From assembly GCA_963969595.1 (NCBI GenBank), contig OZ018409.1, forward strand, positions 26,425,282-26,489,281: a DNA stretch of 64,000 bases, given 5' to 3'. The first letter of the stretch is position 1; each line of letters starts with the position of its first letter. The position numbers and the translations under genes were made by a program. Below the pieces are notes generated by a model. The model was not told the DNA's origin. It did not search any database and saw only the letters and a list, made by a program, of their open reading frames with translations. This DNA is from Neckera pumila (taxonomy: Eukaryota; Streptophyta; Bryopsida; Hypnales; Neckeraceae). This document shows, one piece after another, positions 21,019 to 33,373 of the stretch.

Positions 21019-21532
21019 ATGTCTCGTTACTATTTGCTGCCGGTGAATACTCTTCAAGGACAGCGGCAGCTTGCTGATACTCTCTCATTGGTGAGTTGCA
21101 GATCTTGATTAGTCGATGATGTCGTTTGTTTAGTCGTATTGAATAAGGGTCGACTGACTTTGGTTTGTTCCATGGCAGGTCCAACAGATCTGCATTCTTC
21201 TGTATTGGGCAGCTTTGGTGTTGCGGCGATTGTGTGACAATGTTTTGGACCTCTATGGCTATGCTTTTGTATGGTTACAGGGATTATCGACCAGCCTAGA
21301 TAGATTGGAAAGTTTGGATCTAGTCATAGAAGCCGCTAGGGTTTCTGGAGAAGGTAGTTCTTCTGTTACCGGTGGTGAAGAAACAAATGAAACGTATTGG
21401 CAGGACGTTTGTGACAATCCAAACCACTGGTGGGATAATCGAATCTCAAAGAGAAACCGCAAGGGACTAGATTTCAGGCACAAGCTGACAAAGAAGGCTC
21501 TATGGATAGACAATTGGTTTACTCCCAGTTGA
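21019..21532 (+). pseudogene. Captured host fragment with PDF motif (OSB-like), antisense inside copia
   Basis: On the plus strand, two in-phase exon-like blocks (21019-21090 and 21179-21532, GT...AG intron between) encode 141 residues starting MSRYYLLPVNTL. The C-terminus WQDVCDNPNHWWDNRISKRN, then DFRHKLTKKALWIDNWF, matches the PDF motif of plant organellar single-stranded DNA-binding (OSB) proteins, as I know the family. The OB-fold expected before it is not recognisable, so this is a fragment. It sits between copia RNase H and the polypurine tract, on the opposite strand, where no host sequence belongs, so it was most likely transduced. The retained intron argues against capture from a sense spliced mRNA. 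Confidence 0.6.
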
Positions 21533-21549
21533 GTGAGAGACAAATTTCA

Positions 21550-24500
21550 GAGCTAGAGTTAAGGGAATAATACCTGTACGATCTCTGTTGGTGACAAAAT
21601 TGTTGTATGATAAAGGCTTCGTCAAGAAGCCAGCTTGTTGATCGGCAGTTGGAATATAATGTACCTGTATTTGTCCAGACTTTGAGATCTCTCAAATGTA
21701 GTGGTGTTGAATCTCTATGTGTTTCGTTCGTGCATGCATGACAGGGTTTGCTACTAGCTTTATACACGATTGGTTGTCACTGAATAGATCAGTTGGTCGT
21801 CCATAATTTAATCCTAGTTTGCTCAAGAGTCTCCTAAAATGAACTATGTCCTTTGCAGCATCAGTAAGGACTCTGTATTCAGACTCTGTGCTAGAAAGTG
21901 ACACTGTTGGTTGGAGTTTACTACTCCAACAGAAGCTTGAGGCTCCCAGTTTGTGAACTATACCCGAGATTGATCGACGTGAATCTGTATCGCGTCCCCA
22001 ATCTGCATCTGCGTAGCTGTGAAAGGCATCGGTGTTATTTGTTGGCATGAATAAGCCATAATCACGTGTTCCACTTAGGTATCGGAGTATTCGCTTGGCA
22101 GCTTGAAAGTGGGCAATTTCGGGTTTTTCCGTAAATCGAGAGACACATTCCACTGCAAAGCAAATGTCCGGTCTTGTATGAGTTAAATAGAGCAAACTTC
22201 CGACAAGGGATCTATAAGTTGTTGTATCGACTAGTTGTGTGCCCATGTGTTTGTGCAGCTGTGAGTTGGGATCAATTGGTAGCTGTGTTGGATTACAGTC
22301 TTGCATCTGGAATTTCTCTAGCAGTTTTGTAATGTAGTCTTTTTGTCCAATAAATATGCCGTTTGAATTTCTATGAATTTCTGCTTCCAAATAGTTGCTG
22401 GCGTGCCCTAGGTCGGTCATTTCAAATTTGCGTTGAAGTTCCGTCTTCAATCGTGTGATCTGCTCATGATTATCCCCTGTGATCAATAGATCATCGACAT
22501 AAAGGAGTAAAATAGTCATTTTTCCATCTTCTTTTGAGTAATAAAGATTTGGGTCGCTTTCACTGCGAATAAGTCCTTGATTTAGCAACCAGGCATTGAT
22601 TCTTTCATACCAAGCCTTGGGGGCTTGTTTTAATCCGTACAAAGCTTTTTTAATTTTGCATACTTTGGTAGTGTCATCAGCACTTGGAAATCCATCCGGA
22701 ATTTCCATAAAGATGTCTTCATTGATTGTTCCATTCAAAAAGGCTGTTATAACGTCCATTTGTGATAGAGGCTAGTTTTGCTGGGCGGCTAGTGCTAATA
22801 TTAGAAGAATGGTTGACCATCAAACAACTGGCGCAAAGATATCTTGGTAATCAATCCCCTCTTGTTGTTGGAATCCCCTTGCAACTATCATGGCTTTTAA
22901 TTTGTCAACTCCACCGTTTTTCTTGGTCTTAAAAATCCACTTTGTAGAGATAGGCGTCTTGTCAGTGGGTCGATCGACCACTTGCCATGTTCGGTTCTTC
23001 AAAATAGAATTGATCTTGCTTTGAATAGCACTCTTCCAGCCTTTCTGTTTAATTGCAGTGTTGAAGTCAAGTGATTCGGCATTTAACTCGGAAACAAGTG
23101 TCCAAAAATCTCGTAACTTTACAGAAGGAACTTTGTTGCGAGTAGGATAGCGTCTAACAAGTGGTCCAGCATTTGGATCTGCGGGCATGGGTCGTTTCTG
23201 TTTTTGGGGTGTTTTCGATAAAGTTGGGGAGCTAGATGGTGATGATATTGAGGTGCTAGATTCACTGGAGCTAGGAATGAGTGGCTGTGGTATTTCTGGG
23301 CACTCAGGTACCTGAAATTCTTGATTTTGGTTGCTTTCGGTGCCTTGCCTTTCGGCACTCTCAATTTCAGTGTCTTGACTTTGTGAGCTAGGAGATTCTG
23401 TTGCTACAGGAAGACTAAAGATATCATCTACAGAGGTTGGGTTTTGTAGGTAGTGGAAACCAACTTTGGATTCGTCAAAGATGACATCTCTACTGATGAT
23501 GACCTTTCTATTGATAGGATTGTAAAGTCTATATCCCTTTGTTTCAGTATCGTACCCCAAGAACATGCACCGCTGGGTTTTACTATCAAGCTTGAGTCTA
23601 TTTTTCTTTGGAATGTGAACATAAGCTAAAGATCCAAAAACTCTCAAATTTGAAACATTGGGTTTTGTACCTGAATATTTGGCTTCGGGAATCTCTCCAA
23701 TGTTGGCTCTTGTTGGACTTCTGTTAATAAGATATATGGCTGTCGCCACTGCCTCTGACCATAGGTAAGTTGGAAGTTGGCAGTCATGTGAAATACTTCT
23801 TGCGCGCTCCATAATTGTACGATTTCGTCGCTCAGAGACTCCGTTTTGTTGAGGCGTATGTGCCTGAGTCAATTCTCTTCGTATTCCATGAGTGTCACAA
23901 TAAGTTGAGAATTCTCCTGATAAATATTCACCTCCTCTGTTGGATCGCAATACTTGGATTGTGTTCCCCGTTTCGTTTTCTATCAATTTTTTAAAGATGT
24001 AGAACTTTGAGAAAGTTTCGCTTTTGTGCTTGAGAAAATATACCCACCCTTTTCGTGAAAAATCATCTGTGAATACAAGCACAAATCGGGAACCACCCAG
24101 TGAGGCTTGTTGCATGGGGCCCATAAGATCAGAATGAATACAAACCCTTGGTTTTTCTGATCGATTCAATGTTTGGTGTGGGAATTGTTCCCTGTGTTGT
24201 CTTCCAGCAAGGCAGCATTGACACACTAGTTGCTGTCGATTGATGCTGGGGAGACCATTAATGTTTCCCGTATCAGACAATAAATGAAGGCCTGCATAAC
24301 TGAGATGCCCTAGGCGTCTGTGCCACAAAGTGGCGACATCTGAATGTGTTGCCGTTAATGCATACATAGTATTTTGGAAATAATACAATCCATTTGATGA
24401 GTCTCTGTGACCAGAGGCCATAATGCAATCTTGATCGTCAAGTACCCAACATTGTTTATCTGAGAAGACCACCTTGTGTCCGCAATCAGCAATAGCACCA

Positions 24501-25712
24501 ACGGAAATCAAGTTTTTTGTCATGCTTGGGACATACGAAACATAACTCAAATTTATTGATCCTGAATCAGTTCGCACAATTGCAGTGCCCGATCCCTTTA
24601 CGGGATGGGATTCACCTCCTCCCGTCTTAATTTCTCTAATCTCTACGCCCGAAGTACTAGGCTGATGATTGAACTTGTGGTAATCAGCGGCTATATGCCC
24701 TGATGCACCACTGTCTAAGTACCAGGGTCCGTTATCCCATGCATTGTGGTAATACGGATCATAATAGGATTGAGCCAGATGAGAGTCGAAGAACTCAGTA
24801 GAGTTGGCAAAGTTTGTACTTCCTTGTGAGTTTCCTTCGTTTTGCTGAGCTTGTGGAAGTCGACAGTCTCTTGCTATGTGCCCGGGCTTTCCACAATTAT
24901 AACAATGAATCGGTGGTCTGTTCACAAATGGTGGCCGAAAATAGCCTCGTCTAGGGAACCCACGACTTGGGTATCCACGTCTTGGATATCTGCGGATCGG
25001 ATATCCTCTCCCTCGGTAGTTCTGGAATTGGCCTCTTTGTCCCTGGTTCTGTGGTTGTTGAGTTTTGTGAGTGGCCGCAAGTGCCTCGTCCTCTCCTAGC
25101 TGTTGTTGACGATGTTGTCGCCGATGTGATTCTGACATCAAAGAAGCACTAAGTTTCTCAAATGACATAGTTGCATTCAGGTGAGTAAGAGTTTGGATTG
25201 TACTGTCGTAAGATCTTGGTAGTCCGTTAAGAACTATCTGATTGATGTTACGATCAGACAGCTTCTCTCCCATGTTGCCAAGCCGATTCTTGAGTTCTCT
25301 TGCTTTTTTGATGTGCTCCTCAACAGATCCGCCTTCATCCATCTTCAACGATTGAAGCTGGCTCATCAGTGTGAGTATCTGGGACTGATCTCCCGATTGG
25401 AGCTGGTCTTTCAATGCTTTCCAAGATTTTGCAGGGTCTGAGTGGTCTGCAAACATGTCAACTAGATCGTCAGAAAACTGAGAGTAGTATAAGTCTACAT
25501 GCTAACGCTTTCTTCTTCTTCAACTGTGCCTCAGTGAATGCTTCGCCGTCGATTGTAACTGGATAAACAGTGGGGTTCTGTTCTTCGTCTGTAATCAACC
25601 ACTGACTTTCTGCCCTCAACATTGCTCTCATCTTGAGAGACCACACATAGTAATTTGCTAAGCCTTTTAGCTTATCTGCTTCTCTAAAGGCTACACTTGA
25701 GCCTTCTGCCAT
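21550..25712 (-). pseudogene. gag-pol: Copia gag-pol, damaged
   Basis: The ATG at 25712 opens Gag (MAEGSSVAFREADKLKGL); a one-base insertion near 25480 shifts frame before MFADHSDPAKSWKALKDQL. Then follow a CCHC knuckle CYNCGKPGHIARDC, protease WYLDSGASGHIA, the pre-integrase finger (LWHRRLGHLS...CQCC), integrase, RT with YVDDLLITGD, and RNase H to about 21600 (GFLTKPLS). Stops interrupt it at 22822-22820 (TGA after APVV), about 22773 (TAG where Trp is expected) and 21694-21692 (TGA). Integrase reads RSNRGGEY where RSDRGGEY is standard, so the second catalytic Asp is Asn. The copy cannot be autonomous. Confidence 0.9.
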
Positions 25713-25852
25713 CTCTGCTGTCTCACTATCTCAATCTAATCTGTTTCTAGGAGCAGTGCTTCACTAGATCGATCTTCACCCTTTGGTGGTATTCTCTCTA
25801 CTACGTGTCTATGTCAAGTACCGCTCTTCTACAATCTATGTTTTGAAGTGTC

Positions 25853-25864
25853 GCTCTGATACCA
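25853..25864 (-). other. Copia primer-binding site
   Basis: TGGTATCAGAGC on the minus strand directly follows the 5' LTR. It is complementary to the 3' end of plant initiator tRNA-Met, the standard copia primer. Confidence 0.92.
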
Positions 25865-26080
25865 TGTTGGGAAAATACTCTTAACAAATGGTTTTCAAGA
25901 AGTGTGGTATTCAGCAAATGGAAGCGTATAAGTACATACAGAAGTTTGATCGATGATCGATGATCGATGAATCTACTGTAACTACCCTACAATAATAATG
26001 TAACAGTGATGAGTGAAATCAATCTGTACAGTAAAGGAACCAAGGTGAAGTTAGAAGGACGCCGTGAGCCTTATCCAACA
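25865..26080 (-). repeat. Copia 5' LTR, complete
   Basis: The 216-bp LTR has short TGTTGG...CCAACA termini, with CCCAACA next to the primer site. It matches the truncated 3' LTR. Confidence 0.93.
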
Positions 26081-26082
26081 AA

Positions 26083-26222
26083 ATGTGGCCAGAGATTTAC
26101 AAGTTTGAGGTTGAAACTTTAATAGAGGTTGTGGACGAGGAGTACCTTTTGTTTGAACTAAATTTTATGACATTTGGAAATGTAATTTAAGAGTTATGGC
26201 ATGATATTTTTTTTTTTTTGTA
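26083..26222 (+). mobile_element. Relic of piggyBac-like element A
   Basis: About 140 bp align with 37619-37760 of the element at 37568-38491 (TTTGAGGTTGAAACTTTAATAG here, TTTGAGGCTGAAATTTTAATAG there, ending in a T-rich run). It abuts the copia 5' LTR, so the copia element may have landed in it. Confidence 0.5.
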
Positions 26223-26246
26223 AACATTCAGGATGGACAAAATCGT

Positions 26247-27107
26247 TTACACTGGAGTCAAAAATTTTGAAATCAGCTTCTGGGCAAGTGACAGGGCAGG
26301 TCTGATTCGTAATAGTGGGCTGGGTTTTTGCCTCGAGTCGTTCTGACAAGATGCATGACAGTTGAATGTAGTACCTACCACACCAGTAAATGGCAGGGCC
26401 AACAGTTGGTAGTTGAAGGAAGTTCCGCCAGCAGACAGCCACCACATAACCACCTGAATGTTTGAAACTCTGAAATTGTGAGAAAAATTGGTTACTACAA
26501 AGACATTAGATTTCTTGAAGGCCTACCACTAATTATTTAATTATAGAAATTAATATCCCTTGAATGCTAAGCAGCTTCTTTTTCCATGAAAAGCTATAAT
26601 GTATCAACATTTTAGTATAGTATCTATGAATCTAAAATTAGGAATTCAATACATCATACTTTCCTTTCAATTCCAAGAAATCAAAGTTATTTGTATCTTC
26701 ATGTGAAGAGCCGTCATTTGCATCATGCATAAATATATTACACCACAGCTAGTCTACAAACCGTCACCAAATTTGCAATGAATCTGAAGTTGCAATTATT
26801 AAGTAGCCCTGCAAAATAGGGTCTACAGTCTTCTTCTTTATTCCTTCACAACACTTTGAGAACCTGTAAACCCTCCAGCACATTTCCTAGAACGAACACA
26901 GAGGTAGCCAAAGAACACACTCCATTGAAGTAGATATGGATCCTTGCAAAATCATTGTTGTAGACACTGAAGTTATCCTCACATAGTCCACTTCCAGCGA
27001 TGCAGCCAAGGTTCGAGGGTTGCTTTCCTGCATCAATGCACAGCATGTCACTACCTCTCATAAGGGCTCTCCGTACCCATGTTTTAGCATAGTCAGTGGT
27101 TAGGAAC
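26247..27107 (-). CDS. Candidate 3' exons of an unrecognised membrane protein
   Basis: Two minus-strand blocks have clean splice signals and matching phase: 27107-26864 (acceptor AATACAG, donor CAG|GTTCTC) and 26453-26247 (acceptor CATTCAG, stop TAA). The first encodes KTWVRRALMRGSDMLCIDAG, then Cys-rich sequence and a hydrophobic stretch GVCSLATSVFVLGNVLEGL. The second continues VVMWWLSAGGTSFNYQLLAL, also hydrophobic, then a basic tail. Upstream exons would lie in 27.1-28.4 kb; an exon-like block with a donor is at about 28170-28300 but I could not join it. If intron retention occurs the first block ends LKVL*. I recognise no family. Confidence 0.35.
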
Positions 27108-29599
27108 CTGTATTGAAAGGAAAATGTGAGATTCCATTAGCTTTCCTTGTGAGGGCAAACTACATCAGTTGCTTCTGCTAAGAGAGGATGCTAGCAACGT
27201 ACAAGCTTGTAAAGTAGTAGCTGTACTTGATGTGAAACACTTGAAAGCTCTACATCTGAGGATGGAGGAAAGGAAATAGAAAATGGCCAGTTGATCCGAA
27301 AGCAGGCACACTCCGTCACCGTTTCTACAGGCAAGTAGCCCACGCTTTAGGGTGCTGCCAGGGACGGGAATTTCATACAAACATTCACACATTCAACAAG
27401 CAACAGGTTTGAGCAGATCAAACATCTACATCACAGGAAGTGGGGGAGAAGAGACATGCCCAGACTTCCACGATTTCTCAGAGGAAAATGGGTAAGTACT
27501 GAATCAGTACCTGGTTTTTTAGTTATGGTAACTAGAAGATAGAAGTTCCACAGCATTTCTTGATCAAATCCTCCTACACCTGATGACCTACATGAAAACA
27601 TGACAGCATCATTAGTACTTTTCTCAACTATGGAGGCACTTGGTCATGACATAAGTGCAGCTCAGACTTTCAATCCTATATGTTATAGATGAAAACTCCG
27701 CTTCTGGACAGCAAAGAACAATGACGTTCTAGTTAGGGTTTTGTAAATTTTTTTTTTATACAAGTAAAAAGACCTTTGCCAAGATGAGTCCTCAGTTGTA
27801 GAAATAGAATTCCTACCTTCTAAAGCATACGTGAGGGAGAAAGTTCAAGGTCCTGCCATGACACTGTAGGTGCTAGGGTTTATACACAGCACTTTCACTG
27901 ATCAAGAAGTACCGCAGCTGCTATCATGACAAGTACCGCAGTTGCTGTCACAAGTAATTTCCGGCGCCTTCTTTTGTTACTGCAGAAGTGGTTTCCTATT
28001 TTAAAACATGCACGTCTCTAAACTAGAAAGATTGCTTCAGACTTAGTTTTAAATATAAGCGTCTATATATTAGAATGACTGCTTGACGAATGACTTGAAC
28101 ACATACTGCAGAAACATGGTAATGCAAAAGAGAAACAAACTAATGCAAACACAAAGATTAAATGAACTTACCTTTCTTTTGTGCCTCCTCTCAGCTTGCG
28201 AAGGATGATATTCCTCCATGGAGGAGCGAGCGGGTGCGGAACAGGCAGCGCCCCAGTCTAGAAGCTCCCAAGCCGCCCAATAATCTCCCATAACTCCAAG
28301 CACGAGCACCGGCGATGATGATAGTCCCAATCCAAACTGCGATACGCACACGGGTAACAGTGAGAGAGAGAGTTTGTTGCTTTGCAACTCACATCATTAC
28401 TGCCCTACGGAGTTTACTACATCATAACTTACAGAACACCTCCGGAGTGCAAAGTATTGTGAAGAAGAAGTTGGAGCATCGATACAAGAAAAAGGTCATC
28501 ACACGGCAGAAGACCTCAACCTCTGCACAGAAGAAAATGACATGTTAATCGGAGAAGCGGAAGATGATTATATTCTAACTCAAGATCAAGAAGCAGATCA
28601 AGAAGCAGCGGGCCGCTACAGCAGCTGCGAGGAACATTTCATTAACACCAATGATGAAGACAACGAAGACGATATTGGAAGATGAGAGGATTGGGCGTGG
28701 CCGCCTGAGTTACTATACAACTCATAGTCATTGCAACAGGGAGGCCACGGCAAAGGACAGAGGAAAACACCGCAACACGAACACGATGGAGGCGGGTAGT
28801 CAAGTAGAGAAAAAAATAGCAGGCCCATCAACTGCGGTGGTGGCGACTCAGCGGAAATGAAGACATTAGATGATACTTGGAGGTGGGCCATTTCAGGCCT
28901 GTTCCCTGATCTGCCCAGATTCAGTGAACGCCGGTACAGGTGTCTTAGAATTTTTTTTTTTTACCAAAATATCATTTTAAGCAAAAAAAAAAAAAAAAAA
29001 GTTCAAAAAATGACGTGGCAGCTCGACCACGTCAGCCAGCCAGCTGCTGTTGTGTTCCCACAATCTGGGAACGCAGCAGACAGCAGGGGAACTCGGAGCC
29101 CTCCAAGACCCCCGAATCTCATCTAATGTGGGTGCTTTCTCTGGAGCGGACGCGAATACTTGGCCGCAGAGAGAAAGTGGTGGAGGATGGAGAGCTTAGG
29201 CGGCGCAGCAGGTGGAGATGAAGATGGAGGCAAGAAGGTGGAGCAATAGACTGGCGCAGGACGGGGAGCGTAGGCATTGAAGGACCAATCGATTCCGGAG
29301 CAGGAGGACGGCTCGATGGCATCCCATGCAGTGAATGAGGCGGGACAAGGGGATTTCAAAATTTGGAGAATCCAATCTTAGAGGTGGGGCCTAGTACTGG
29401 TAGACGTTGGACGCTGCCAAGTGGAAGGCAAATGCCAACGGCTACTTCATATGAGGCAAATTTTCAAGATGTATATGACATTGGAGGTAATGACCCAAAC
29501 ATCCATTCAGGCAACAGGGCACGCAGTACAGGGCTGCAGGGGGTTCAGACAATATGATAAACCTTCCTGGAAGCCCTGAATATTTTCAACCTGGCTTCG
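27108..29599. other. Region without a secure gene; possible leader exons and piggyBac flank
   Basis: On the minus strand, 28298-28172 encodes MGDYWAAWELLDWGAACS... up to a good GTAAGT donor, and about 27995-27910 encodes KRRRRKLLVTATAVLVMIA, a basic stretch followed by a membrane-like segment; their phases do not join cleanly. On the plus strand, 28530-28690 is acidic (QDQEADQEA, EDNEDDIG), like the N-terminus of some piggyBac transposases. Homopolymer T and A runs lie near 28951 and 28983. Confidence 0.3.
29011..29034. promoter_or_regulatory. Inverted TGACGTGG / CCACGTCA pair
   Basis: A perfect 8-bp inverted repeat with an 8-bp spacer contains ACGT cores flanked as in bZIP-binding G-box/TGACG elements. 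No start site is mapped nearby, so function is a guess; it could also belong to a transposon end. Confidence 0.3.
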
Positions 29600-31299
29600 A
29601 TTCTTTACAATCCGGCATTGCTACTGGTATCCCAAAGTATAAAGATTATGAGAATGAACATGTGCATTACGAAGTAGAAATATTGGAGGGCATGGATGTG
29701 GGTGATCCCAATATAGTGTAGCATATTTTCCGGGAATCCACATGGCAAGAAACTTTTTTCACATATTGTCCACCACGGAGAGAATTTGTTGATGTCAGCT
29801 GTGCTAACACAAATTATTGACGTATGCCTACCTTTATGCAACTTTTCTCTTTATTCTAGCCTTATACCCTTCTCAGGAAAATAGTTGTAGAAACAAATTG
29901 GTATGCAACTACACCTAATGATGATGGTATTCTTCCGGGAGGAAATGCTTGGGTGCCCCTAAATGTAGCCGACCTAAAGGCATGCATGGCGGTCTCTATG
30001 CTTATTGGGTTGAAAAGGCAACCTAATATGAAAACTTATTGGGCGAAGAAGGGATCCTTTTTCCATTACCCACGAATATCCCAAGTTTTCACTCGTGCAA
30101 GGTTCCAAAGTCTAACCAAATGTTTACATGTTACAAATCCGGCGAATTATGTTTCAGAGAGAGAATTACCGGGGTACAACAAGATGGGTCAGGTTTGGTG
30201 GCTAGTAAGTGATATATGGGATAGCTTCAAGAAAAATTGGAAACTTGGGAAATTCATCACTATTGATGAAATGATGATTTGGTATAAGGGCTCATATTGT
30301 CCAGCTAGGCAGTACATGCCAAAGAAACCATAGAAATGGGGCATCAAAGTGTGGTGCCTTGTTGACTTGAAATCGAAGTACGTTTACAATTTCGACATTT
30401 ACTGTGGAGCACATGAAGTAGTGGCCGGCACGGAAAATGTGGTTGTTCATCGTGGGCAACCCTTGTCTAGCTCATACAGTGGTTATGGATTTGGTACGTG
30501 GTCTTGGAGGGAAGGGACATGTTCTAATAACCGATAAATTTTTTTCAAACATTGGCTTGTTCACTGAATTGGCAGAGAATGACATTTTCACTATGGGGAC
30601 CATATGTTCAAATCGCATAGGTTTACCGTTGGAGTTGAAGACATTGAAAAATTGGTCCACTTCACCACAAGGAACTCTTGAGTGGAGAATGCATGAAAGT
30701 AGAAGCATCTGTTGCGTTATGTGGAAGGACAAGCGCCCAGTGTTGCTAATTTCCACAAATGCACAACCAAAATCATTTCCATGTGTTCCCATTCCAATAG
30801 TGCCTCGCAGGAATGGGGCCGTTAGAAATCAGGTATCGACATTGCCAGTTCATTTGGAATACACAACACATATGAGGGGCATGGATGTTGCAGATCACTT
30901 GCGGGCCTCTTCCACATGCTAAACGAGATCCCATAAGTGGTAGCATCGTGTATTTTCATTCCTTCTAGACACCACTGTTGTGAACATGTACATTTTGTAC
31001 AAAGATCTTATAGGTTTTTATCATCAAGGGAAATTACCAATGACGCACTTGCAATTCAAGCCTAATCTTTGTGATGCCTTACTACAAAACTGGAGTGGCC
31101 ATAACATAAAAGAACCAAGGGAGGATGAAGTACAAAGGCATTGCCAACATGGAGTTATACACACCGGCCTTGTGTCGTTTGTGGAAATTGTCTTTGCTCT
31201 TACTATTGCCGAGCTCACAATAGGACGTATCTCTATTTGAACCGTGGATGCTTTGAAAAATTTCACTATGGCCCAGTGAGTGCTGGCATTGGACGTTGA
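29600..31299 (+). pseudogene. piggyBac transposase pseudogene 1 (DDE_Tnp_1_7 type)
   Basis: Broken frames give a piggyBac-type transposase. The core from about 29880 contains LIGLKRQPNMKTYW, the first catalytic Asp in ITIDEMMIWYKG, a stop at 30331-30333, then after a frameshift near 30440 the second Asp in VLITDKFFS and the third in GMDVADH. A further stop lies at 30920, followed by HKWWHRVFSFLLD. In another frame at about 31160-31215 is the Cys-rich C-terminus CVVCGNCLCSYYC. Several stops between 29700 and 29870 also break the N-terminal part. All three Asp are present but the gene cannot make a full protein. A degenerate right end TTTTTAAGGGGTTAC lies at about 31570-31585. Confidence 0.85.
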
Positions 31300-33373
31300 G
31301 GACATCGCTAAATCCTTTTTGAGTATGTTTTTCTAAACCTTTTCTCTTCACCGTAATGACTAAACTTTGTGGCTTTAATGGAATTTGAATATTGTAGATC
31401 ATTTCATTTTTTGGGACCATGTCTTATACAAAACTTCCTTGCTGTTGGGGGACAAATGACTCATCTTATTTCTTACAACACATTAGTAGTAAATATTTTA
31501 TGAATTCGATTGTAGCTTTTTATTTCAACCCTTTCTTATTGGAAGAATGTGTTCCTTCTGTCCTTTCCTAGTTTTTAAGGGGTTACAAGTACAATTATTT
31601 CATATAGCTTGTAATTGTGACAAAGGTCTTTCACCCAGAATTTGTCAATTTTATAGGACACCTTCTTTATTGGGAAGTTGAAGAATTTTTTTTCTTGAAT
31701 TTCTTGAAGTTATAAACTTTAGAAGTCCATAGAACACGTATGGGGAGTTCTTGTTATATACAATGCTATTGCACTTTGTATTTGACCTTTTCATTATGTC
31801 AATGGTGTTTAAAAAAAATTCGTGGATGGAACTACAATTATTTTAGATGGCACGTACTGGACAACAAAATTTTAGAGAATTTTTTATTTGCTTCTAATGA
31901 GACCCCTCACTTACTTCTAGAATGTCTAACACATTTCAATTCCAATTATATTGATAAGCATGTCAATAACATGATATTATAGAACACATAGTAATAAAAA
32001 AGATTCCTTTTTTTCTTCTCTCTTTTCAATTTCAGCCTTGGATCTCTACAATGTCTTCCACTTTCATACAAAAACTATTTGTAGGGGTCAAAGTCTTATA
32101 ATACTGTATAAGACGTATTCTTATGAATATTTTATGAACAATACTTTTGATTGTGTAAGTGACTTCTACATTATATACAGAACATTGATGACATCCAATT
32201 TCTTCCATATAAAAGTGCATTGACAAAAACATTGTATACTTTCATTTTCTGCTTTGTTCTGCACCTTTAGAAGAATATAAATTACAATGCCATAGTGATA
32301 TTATGAATCACAAAAAGGATGATGTTGTCATTTCTAATGAAAGCTATTTTCAAATTGTATGCAGTACGACCAAAGAGCACAACAATCACAGCGGATAGGA
32401 GCACATTGCTGTGATTTTTTCATGCATGTTATTTTTCCAAACGGCTATAGGCAGAAGATGTAGTCTTTCTTTTGGGTAAATTTTTTTTCCTTAGTTATGG
32501 TATAAATTTCTAGACTATTATTTTATTTCCAGAACAATAGCCTCATTTTCTCAAACTATCAGTTTGTTTTCAAATACATTTCAATACGTAATGGCATGAT
32601 TATTTTTGGAAAAAACTGGTCCTTCTCTAGAAAAGGGGACAAGAATTTGCCTAGCCAAGGCCTCCACAACAACGCAGGCTTAACGTCGCAGGCCTAACGC
32701 CATAGACTAGCGCTCCACGCGTCTTCAGATGGCATCTGACAAGTTATTTTTTTAATTTTACTGGCTTGCAGGAGGGCCAAGCTCAAGCTGGGTGTTAGCA
32801 TACAAAAGTCTGAACCTGGAATTGAGAGACTACCCTATGTTTTGATACAAGTACATCCCAATCTAGGCTCCCTAATGTTCAGATTTCATTTTCTTGGGAG
32901 GAAAAAAAATGAAATTTTACAATACAACTTCACGGAGGTCTCCACCATTTACTTTTGGTTTCCAAATTATTGTGAATAAATTATGAAATTCCTAAAACTA
33001 CTATTTGTTATCGAATCTAGTGAATGTTCTCATTACATTCTATTTTTTTTGTATACGCTGTGGAATTGCAAATGACCTAAAATATTTCTAGCATGCATCC
33101 ATCTTTCCTTCAGGAATAAATCCGTAGAAGCACCACCATTTCCAAATGCTTTTCATAGCCAAAAAAATTGTAATGTGCAGCTGCCCAGTTTTCCAAAGGG
33201 TTGAAAAAAGCGTCTTCCCCTGTTTGGCAAGAGCCGACCTTGGCCAAAGAATCCAGAGAACAGAAATTTCAGGTACCACTGGAGAGTGCAAGTGAGTCAC
33301 ATGCTCAACTAGAAGGAGAGAACGGCCTTCCCTTTGCACATTGATGGATTGATTTGCACACTGTGGCCTGACG
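31300..33373. other. AT-rich DNA between the piggyBac genes
   Basis: No coding sequence is supported. The segment about 33085-33200 resembles 38150-38290 of element A (AGAAGCACCACC and CAGCTGCCC landmarks), so it should be the left internal part of the piggyBac 2 element; the exact left terminus was not found. Confidence 0.45.

Larger units (their letters stand above)
20813..26080 (-). mobile_element. Ty1/copia LTR retrotransposon, 3' LTR truncated
   Basis: The element lies on the minus strand. Its 5' LTR (25865-26080) is complete; the 3' LTR (20813-20978) lacks about 48 bp of its outer end, so no target duplication can be read. Between them are an initiator-Met primer site, one gag-pol frame damaged by a frameshift and stops, an antisense host-like fragment, and a polypurine tract. 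The LTR copies differ at about 2 of 166 compared positions, so the insertion is older than the gypsy one. Integrase-before-RT order confirms copia. Confidence 0.93.

Noticed and set aside
20813..26080. CRISPR-like reading of the GATCGAT tandem units in the copia LTRs
   Set aside because: They are a simple short tandem shared by both LTRs of one retrotransposon, without spacers.
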